NCBI GenBank assembly: GCA_028710655.1
Contig: JAQTTS010000061.1
Span: 1-9,492 of the forward strand
DNA length: 9,492 nt
Source: Dehalococcoidales bacterium
Lineage (GTDB): Bacteria; Chloroflexota; Dehalococcoidia; Dehalococcoidales; UBA5760
Reading direction: 5' to 3'
Below, in pieces: positions 6,005-9,492 of the stretch. Made by a program: the position numbers and the translations under genes. Under the pieces are notes generated by a model. That model was not told the origin of the DNA, ran no database searches, and saw only the letters and a list, made by a program, of their open reading frames with translations. The first letter of the stretch is position 1. Each line of letters opens with the position of its first letter.

Positions 6005-6427
6005 TTACCCGCCTCCTCCAAATATCCTGCGCGGTGAGAAAATGCCGGCTAAATTGTTGATGAAGTCTACCAGAGCTAGGACAAATACAGCGGCCCGGGG
6101 CAGGACCGTAAAGGAGATATCGAAGGTATGATCGTAGGTATCATCATCATTCCAGGATACGATTTTCAGGTCATACGGGATAGAGTCCAGCTCCAGGAAC
6201 TCGTCCGATTCGATCGGGAACGTATCGCCGTGCAGCTCGCCATCCGGATTAGTCGGGGTGATTTGATGCTCATGGTAGAGGACCTGGCAGTGGCAGAGCG
6301 CAGCATGTCCGGGTCGCGGCCGGTAACTTACCCGCGTAATAACGCCAGCAGTTAGCTTTACGACGTCCTCCCTGGGTGAGCGTTTAGCTGTATTTGCAGG
6401 AACCGTTATTTCATAGGTGTAGAACAT
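6005..6427 (-). CDS. Beta-rich minor capsid protein with hydrophobic tail (140 aa)
   Basis: I place the start at the ATG at 6425-6427 because GGGGGT lies eight bases upstream and the protein then begins cleanly with FYTYEITVPANT; a longer reading to 6538 would add 37 residues that run through the hairpin at 6457-6482 and into the preceding gene. Residues 2-110 alternate strands (YEITVP, VVKLTAGVITRVSYRPRP, CHCQVLYHEHQI, FLELDSIPYDLKIVSWND, TFDISFTVLP) and look like a single jelly-roll. Residues 112-130 (AVFVLALVDFINNLAGIF) are a hydrophobic helix that could touch a membrane. The C-terminus is four glycines, coded by the RBS of the next gene. Likely role: penton or membrane-linked minor capsid protein. 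Confidence 0.76.
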   Translation of the reverse strand: MFYTYEITVPANTAKRSPREDVVKLTAGVITRVSYRPRPGHAALCHCQVLYHEHQITPTNPDGELHGDTFPIESDEFLELDSIPYDLKIVSWNDDDTYDHTFDISFTVLPRAAVFVLALVDFINNLAGIFSPRRIFGGGG

Positions 6428-6448
6428 GTGTTTTACCCCCTGGCCAGG

Positions 6449-6482
6449 CAAACAAACGGGGGAACCGCGCCGAGCTCCCCCG
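6449..6482 (-). terminator. Hairpin with T-rich tail after the capsid block
   Basis: On the minus strand CGGGGGA (6482-6476) pairs perfectly with TCCCCCG (6463-6457) around a 12-base loop, followed by TTTGTTTG (6456-6449). It begins seven bases after the stop of the 95-aa gene and 22 bases before the next start. It looks like an intrinsic terminator that is partly read through, limiting expression of genes downstream of the capsid cistrons. The G's in the tail make it weaker than a canonical one. Confidence 0.55.
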
Positions 6483-6488
6483 GAATGG

Positions 6489-6776
6489 TTACAGGTTGCG
6501 CCACAGGACGAAAATCTCACTGACACTGGAACCAACATCGACGAATAGTCCCTTACTGCAGAAAACCGGTACCGGCGGTTTAAACGGGTGACCGCTCACG
6601 GCCTCTTCTTTCAGCGTGACTATTTTCTCCCCGCTGGTATCCACTCCGTTGTAAATCACGGAGTCCGTGGTGGCGCCGCTCGGGACCAGGTAAGCATAGA
6701 TCAACTCACACGGCCCCTGGTTAAGTTTCTGGTCCGCGGTTACCCGGGCCCAGGAATACTCTTTGCTGTCCCTCAT
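6489..6776 (-). CDS. Small beta-rich virion-associated protein (95 aa)
   Basis: The product is a compact run of strands: KEYSWARVTADQKL, CELIYAYLVPSGATTDSVIYNGVD, EKIVTLKEEAVSG and VFCSKGLFVDVGSSVSEIFVLWRN. It has two Cys (33 and 73 roughly) and no membrane helix. AAGGAGGG lies seven bases before the ATG. It starts 24 bases after the capsid gene and is the last gene before the hairpin at 6449-6482, so it is grouped with the capsid protein for expression and may be made in similar amounts. A capsid-decorating or cementing protein would fit size, fold and position; this is inference. No named family is recognised. Confidence 0.74.
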   Translation of the reverse strand: MRDSKEYSWARVTADQKLNQGPCELIYAYLVPSGATTDSVIYNGVDTSGEKIVTLKEEAVSGHPFKPPVPVFCSKGLFVDVGSSVSEIFVLWRNL

Positions 6777-6800
6777 GGCTGGCCCTCCTTAAAACAGTCT

Positions 6801-7883
6801 TTAGTATTTCCAGAGCTGCTCAAGGATAACATTGCCGGTGCCGTTGGTGCCGTTGCTGCCAGCTCTCAAGCGGAGCCGGGGCTTTTTCCCTGCCGGGTCG
6901 TACCAATCGTCAGGGTCATCCTTCTGGCCCATCGGGAACTGATAACAATGCCAGGGCAGCCAGCCGAATACCAGGCCCAGGGCGTTAGTATTGGCGCTCG
7001 CGTCGATCCCCAGCTTACCGCCTTTGGAGCTGGCCCCGGAGTGGAATAACTCCGTAGTAGCTGCCAGGCCGGCGCCCAGGAATCCGGAGTAGTAATCAGT
7101 CGGGGCGACGTAGAACGTCAAGGCCCCGGTATCCGCGATGAATGAGAACTGCTGGACAATCATCGGCCAGACAGCCTTCATGCGCCGGTAGAACATCTCC
7201 AGATCGTTGTACTCCCATGGGATCCTGTCCAGGGACCCCTCATCCAGGCGGGCCTCATCGATAGTGGTCCAGGGCTCGTATCCGTCCCGGTAAGCCCGGA
7301 CCAGCATCTGCCTTATCGGCCGGTCCTCGGGCAGCATGACATGCTCATAGCTGTTTTCGGATCCGCAGGTATAGGCATGATGTTCGACTGCAGATAAGAA
7401 TCCCATCGGGCTAACATCCTTCTCGTCGAAGATATGCGCCCAGACTTCCAGGGCGTTCTCGGTGACACTGGTATCCGAGACATCCTCGTCGTACTGGATC
7501 TTGAGCTGAGGATTGCTGAAACGCTTAGGGTCAAAGGCCAGGAGCGGGTCCCAGAGCCAGCGGCCGAAGTCTATCGGGTAGATATCCACTTCTGACAGGG
7601 TGGAAATATGCTGGCCATGGTCCAGGACGCGGCCTGGCCGGGAATAATAGGCTAATGCCTGGCTCTCATAGCCACTCAGACTATGCAGGGGTTTACTACC
7701 GTCCACCAGCTGGATCTTGGGAATATTAGCCGGCGCTCCGGCGCTCATTCCCTGGCTGGCTTTGGTAGTCTTGAAGGTGATCTCGATCCGGGAGATCGGT
7801 TTATCGATGTCGATATCGATGGTTTTTACGCCGGCTTCCCCCACGTCCTCAGCCGGCAGCAACAATGCCTCTCGATACTTCAT
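6801..7883 (-). CDS. Candidate double jelly-roll major capsid protein (360 aa)
   Basis: Length and strand pattern fit the DJR capsid family (about 270-400 aa). The first half has the expected order: strands TIDIDI and ISRIEITFKTT (21-40), then IPKIQLVDGSKPLHSLSGYE (54-73), an element VDIYPIDFGRWLWDP (99-113) and PQLKIQYDED (125-134), closing with LEVWAHIF. The second half restarts with a similar order: MLPEDRPIRQMLVRAYRDG (183-201), a loop rich in charged residues, TGALTFYVAP (252-261), a Gly/Ser/Ala-rich stretch, and the C-terminal strands PRLRLRAG and ILEQLWKY. The I-x-I-x-L...G...L-SG and the I-D-F-G-R elements are those that mark DJR capsids of tailless viruses. There are no HK97-fold features such as a prohead-protease site. 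GAGGAGG precedes the ATG. A single dominant 40-kDa virion protein near the operon start is what such viruses need. Search with profile methods would settle it. Confidence 0.78.
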   Translation of the reverse strand: MKYREALLLPAEDVGEAGVKTIDIDIDKPISRIEITFKTTKASQGMSAGAPANIPKIQLVDGSKPLHSLSGYESQALAYYSRPGRVLDHGQHISTLSEVDIYPIDFGRWLWDPLLAFDPKRFSNPQLKIQYDEDVSDTSVTENALEVWAHIFDEKDVSPMGFLSAVEHHAYTCGSENSYEHVMLPEDRPIRQMLVRAYRDGYEPWTTIDEARLDEGSLDRIPWEYNDLEMFYRRMKAVWPMIVQQFSFIADTGALTFYVAPTDYYSGFLGAGLAATTELFHSGASSKGGKLGIDASANTNALGLVFGWLPWHCYQFPMGQKDDPDDWYDPAGKKPRLRLRAGSNGTNGTGNVILEQLWKY

Positions 7884-7918
7884 GGTAATGCCTCCTCGCT
7901 AATAATCCCCTTTACTCG

Positions 7919-8359
7919 CTAAGCCCCGGCAGCCCTGAGAGCTAACCGTTTCTTGTTCAATGCCGTGGCGACCTCACGGACCCGGGCCAGGTTGGACTCG
8001 CTGCCTCTGGGCGCCCTGGGTGAGAGCGTCAGGGATGCGATGGTGGCCAGCATAGGTTCAATGCCGGTCTGGTAATCCGTGACAGCGGCCTGGACTCCCT
8101 GGCCAAATCTGGCCACTCCGACATCGCGGACCTTGCGATCGTATTTGCCAGCTCCGGCTTTTTTGACACCGCCCGCGAACATCTGGCCGATGTTGGCTGC
8201 GGTGACCGCGGACTTGTAGGAGCTTGCGGCTGCCGCGGTGTTGGTCTCCCAGGTGGACCCGGCGCCAACGGCTCCGGACTCATAATATGCCTGCCTGCCG
8301 GGGGTTACATCTCCCCACTTTTTGGAGGCCTCGGCTGCAGATTTAACTTTAATCGCCAT
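7919..8359 (-). CDS. Ala-rich helical protein preceding the capsid gene (146 aa)
   Basis: This is the first gene of the leftward operon. The product is mostly helical and rich in Ala, Gly, Lys and Arg: an N-terminal part with AASKKWG..TPGRQAYYESG, a middle segment (TAANIGQMFAGGVKKAGAGKY), DVGVARFGQGV, then LATIASLTLSPRAPRG and a basic C-terminus (ALNKKRLALRAAGA). There is no membrane span long enough to be sure and no enzyme motif. GAGGAGG is nine bases upstream of the ATG. The gene ends 35 bases before the capsid start. Its place directly before the capsid gene suggests an abundant virion-core or assembly protein (scaffold-like or DNA-associated, given the basic tail); I recognise no named family. 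Confidence 0.78.
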   Translation of the reverse strand: MAIKVKSAAEASKKWGDVTPGRQAYYESGAVGAGSTWETNTAAAASSYKSAVTAANIGQMFAGGVKKAGAGKYDRKVRDVGVARFGQGVQAAVTDYQTGIEPMLATIASLTLSPRAPRGSESNLARVREVATALNKKRLALRAAGA

Positions 8360-8402
8360 TTTAGCGATCCTCCTCTAAATTATTTATCCGGATGTTTTCC
8401 TA

Positions 8403-8449
8403 TGTGAACCCTCGGACGGTTGCATTTTGTGAACTTCTAATACAAAATG
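8403..8449. promoter_or_regulatory. Operator-like repeats in the divergent intergenic region
   Basis: This region lies between the start of the leftward virion operon (8359) and the rightward nuclease gene (8480). CATTTTGT (8423-8430) and ACAAAATG (8442-8449) form a perfect 8-bp inverted repeat with an 11-base spacer. TGTGAAC occurs at 8403-8409 and 8428-8434, 25 bases apart, so the second copy overlaps the left arm. Together they could bind one regulator that controls both directions. I could not assign a convincing promoter core on either strand. Confidence 0.42.
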
Positions 8450-8479
8450 TCAATATCCTGTTTTAACGGAGGTCCTCAT

Positions 8480-8995
8480 TTGGCCAGGAAAACGCAGCAG
8501 GTCGAAACCCGCATGGTAGCTGAATATATGGCTCAGGCCTATGGCAAGTTTACCTTTATGACCAAGGTCCCCCTGGGAACTATTCCCGAGCAGCTCGCAG
8601 CGTCTGCCGGCATGGAGAAGGCCCTGGGGATAATGCGTCCCTTCCGGCCGGAGGTCGACGCCGTGGTCATACTGCCCCGGTACCTGCTCATCATCGAGGC
8701 TAAGGTCTGGAGCGTCATCAACGGCCTGGCCAAGCTGCCCCTCTATAAATCTCTGGTCCCGTTTACCCCGGAGCTCCGGCAGTACATGCCCCGGGAGGTA
8801 CTTATGGAGCTGGTAGTAGGCTGGACAAATCCTAATCTGGAGATCATGGCCAGGAGCGTCGGAGTGACTGTCCGGGTATACGCTCCGGAGTGGTTAAAGG
8901 AGGTCGTTCAGGGTATGCACAAATACTGGACGAAGGAGTACCAGGAGGAGCGGCAGAAAAAGCTGTCCATGAGGGAATACTTCGGTCTCGAGTAA
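8480..8995 (+). CDS. PD-(D/E)XK-like nuclease (171 aa)
   Basis: I start at TTG 8480-8482 because GGAGG (8468-8472) lies seven bases upstream; the ATG at 8447 lies inside an operator-like repeat and has no RBS. The product MARKTQQVETRMVAEYM has a glutamate in the first helix (E9), then PEVDAVVILPRYLLIIEAKVW (57-77). D60, E73 and K75 give the D...E-x-K arrangement of the PD-(D/E)XK nuclease fold, with hydrophobic beta strands before and after. A conserved-looking KLPLYK follows. No DNA-binding domain or ATPase is attached. Holliday-junction resolution, recombination or DNA trimming are possible in a virus of this size; the motif supports nuclease chemistry but not a specific substrate. It opens the rightward set that continues with the genes at 9021 and 9442. 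Confidence 0.75.
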   Translation: MARKTQQVETRMVAEYMAQAYGKFTFMTKVPLGTIPEQLAASAGMEKALGIMRPFRPEVDAVVILPRYLLIIEAKVWSVINGLAKLPLYKSLVPFTPELRQYMPREVLMELVVGWTNPNLEIMARSVGVTVRVYAPEWLKEVVQGMHKYWTKEYQEERQKKLSMREYFGLE

Positions 8996-9020
8996 AAGCA
9001 AAGAATCAAGGAGGGTCGTA

Positions 9021-9341
9021 ATGGTACTGCAGAACTATGTCATCCTGGAGGAAGGGATACCCGCAAAGCTCCATTTCTTCGATCATCACATTGAGTCTCG
9101 GACAATCACCGATCCCGCGACCGGTCAGCCGGGCATCCGCAAAGTCCTGGTCTTCGAGGTGGACTATCTAAACGATAAACCTGTAGTGGGCAGGTACTCC
9201 ACGATGAGCGAGAAGCATGCCCTGGACTTCAGTCCCTATCTCCCCACAAAAGATTATAAGTACTTCGACTTTATCATTACCATGAGGGGTGAAGGGTTCC
9301 GGAGAAGCTATACAACGCAGGTCATTCCTCGAAAAAGCTGA
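9021..9341 (+). CDS. Hypothetical beta-rich protein (106 aa)
   Basis: The product begins MVLQNYVILEEGIPAKLHFFD and alternates strands with polar loops: SRTITDPATGQPGIRKVLVFEVDYLNDKPVVGRYSTMS, then FDFIITMRGEGFRRSYTTQVIPRKS. The long loop DPATGQPG and the many aromatics suggest a compact beta barrel or OB-like module, possibly single-stranded-DNA or RNA binding, but no signature is strong enough to name it. AAGGAGGG precedes the ATG, 25 bases after the nuclease stop, so the two are probably co-transcribed rightward. It belongs to the non-structural side of the genome. Function unknown. Confidence 0.7.
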   Translation: MVLQNYVILEEGIPAKLHFFDHHIESRTITDPATGQPGIRKVLVFEVDYLNDKPVVGRYSTMSEKHALDFSPYLPTKDYKYFDFIITMRGEGFRRSYTTQVIPRKS

Positions 9342-9389
9342 CCGTTTTCAGCCATTTTCCCAGGGAATTATTGATCCTGACTGAGACTG

Positions 9390-9426
9390 AAAAAAAGTTT
9401 TGGCCAACTCCAAAAATTTTTCTTTT
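9390..9426 (+). terminator. AT-rich hairpin with T-rich tail
   Basis: TTTTGG (9398-9403) pairs with CCAAAA (9410-9415) around CCAACT; after one G-A mismatch the stem can continue A-rich (9390-9396) against T-rich (9417-9421), followed by CTTTT. It lies after the 106-aa gene and 16 bases before the next GTG start. It may reduce read-through or simply be AT-rich leader DNA; the GC core is only two pairs. Confidence 0.3.
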
Positions 9427-9441
9427 CCAGGAGGGTCAAAA

Positions 9442-9492
9442 GTGTTTTCAAGGCTGGACAGAGGAGCCATGGGTACCCCCCTGGATGAACCC
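9442..9492 (+). CDS. Start of a gene leaving the window (17 codons seen)
   Basis: AGGAGGG (9430-9435 region) lies six to seven bases before a GTG at 9442-9444, and the frame stays open to the last base: MFSRLDRGAMGTPLDEP. The ATG at 9469 has no properly spaced RBS, so GTG is preferred. Seventeen residues do not identify the product. As the third gene on the rightward side of a DJR-type genome it could be the packaging ATPase or a replication protein, but nothing visible decides this. Confidence 0.5.
   Translation, partial: MFSRLDRGAMGTPLDEP

Noticed and set aside
6428..6538. Longer N-terminus for the 140-aa beta-rich protein (start at 6538)
   Set aside because: The extra residues run through the hairpin and overlap the preceding gene, have odd Cys/Arg-rich composition and no RBS; the ATG at 6427 has one.
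8379..8408. Promoter for the leftward operon: TTCACA and AATAAT with an 18-base spacer on the minus strand
   Set aside because: Both hexamers match five of six consensus bases, but transcription would start inside the Shine-Dalgarno sequence (8369-8375), leaving the mRNA without it. I do not claim it.
1..9492. CRISPR array, insertion sequence or diversity-generating retroelement
   Set aside because: No regularly spaced repeats, transposase or reverse-transcriptase motif was seen, although a variable fibre head is present.

Overview
The window looks like most of a small virus or provirus with a double jelly-roll (DJR) major capsid protein, the tailless, usually membrane-containing lineage that includes PRD1, PM2 and STIV. 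It does not look like a tailed phage: there is no terminase, portal, head protease, tape-measure or tail-tube gene. The DJR call rests on reading one 360-residue protein (6801-7883), its jelly-roll-like companions and several small membrane proteins; no search was possible. Host clues are weak: GC is roughly in the low fifties, Shine-Dalgarno sites (GGAGG) are strong, GTG and TTG starts occur, and one tRNA-Ala fragment is present. They fit a bacterium or an archaeon.

Layout. A long leftward operon (8359 down to 737) carries the virion genes in close order: a helical Ala-rich protein, the candidate capsid protein, three small beta-rich proteins, a 63-aa protein, a fibre or spike protein with a GC-poor head, a small membrane protein, a 69-aa protein, a Trp-rich amphipathic protein, a 669-aa helical-repeat protein and a Zn-motif/basic-tail protein. 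Most cistrons are tightly spaced or overlap and nearly all have a good RBS. A hairpin with a T-rich tail just after the capsid block (6449-6482) may attenuate transcription so that capsid mRNA exceeds the rest. A terminator-like hairpin follows the last gene (687-712).

Left end (1-736). Beyond that terminator are a 24-bp perfect palindrome, AT-rich direct and inverted repeats, and the 3' half of a tRNA-Ala(GGC) gene lacking its 5' half: the arrangement expected of an attachment site. Past it are two tiny leftward genes (36 and 45 codons), each with an RBS and one hydrophobic helix. The last 243 bases hold two inverted-repeat structures and no supported gene.

Right end (8360-9492). A divergent intergenic region with an operator-like inverted repeat separates the virion operon from a rightward set: a PD-(D/E)XK-like nuclease, a 106-aa unknown protein, and a gene that starts with GTG at 9442 and leaves the window. 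The genome-packaging ATPase, integrase and replication genes expected of such a virus are not visible and would lie outside the window.
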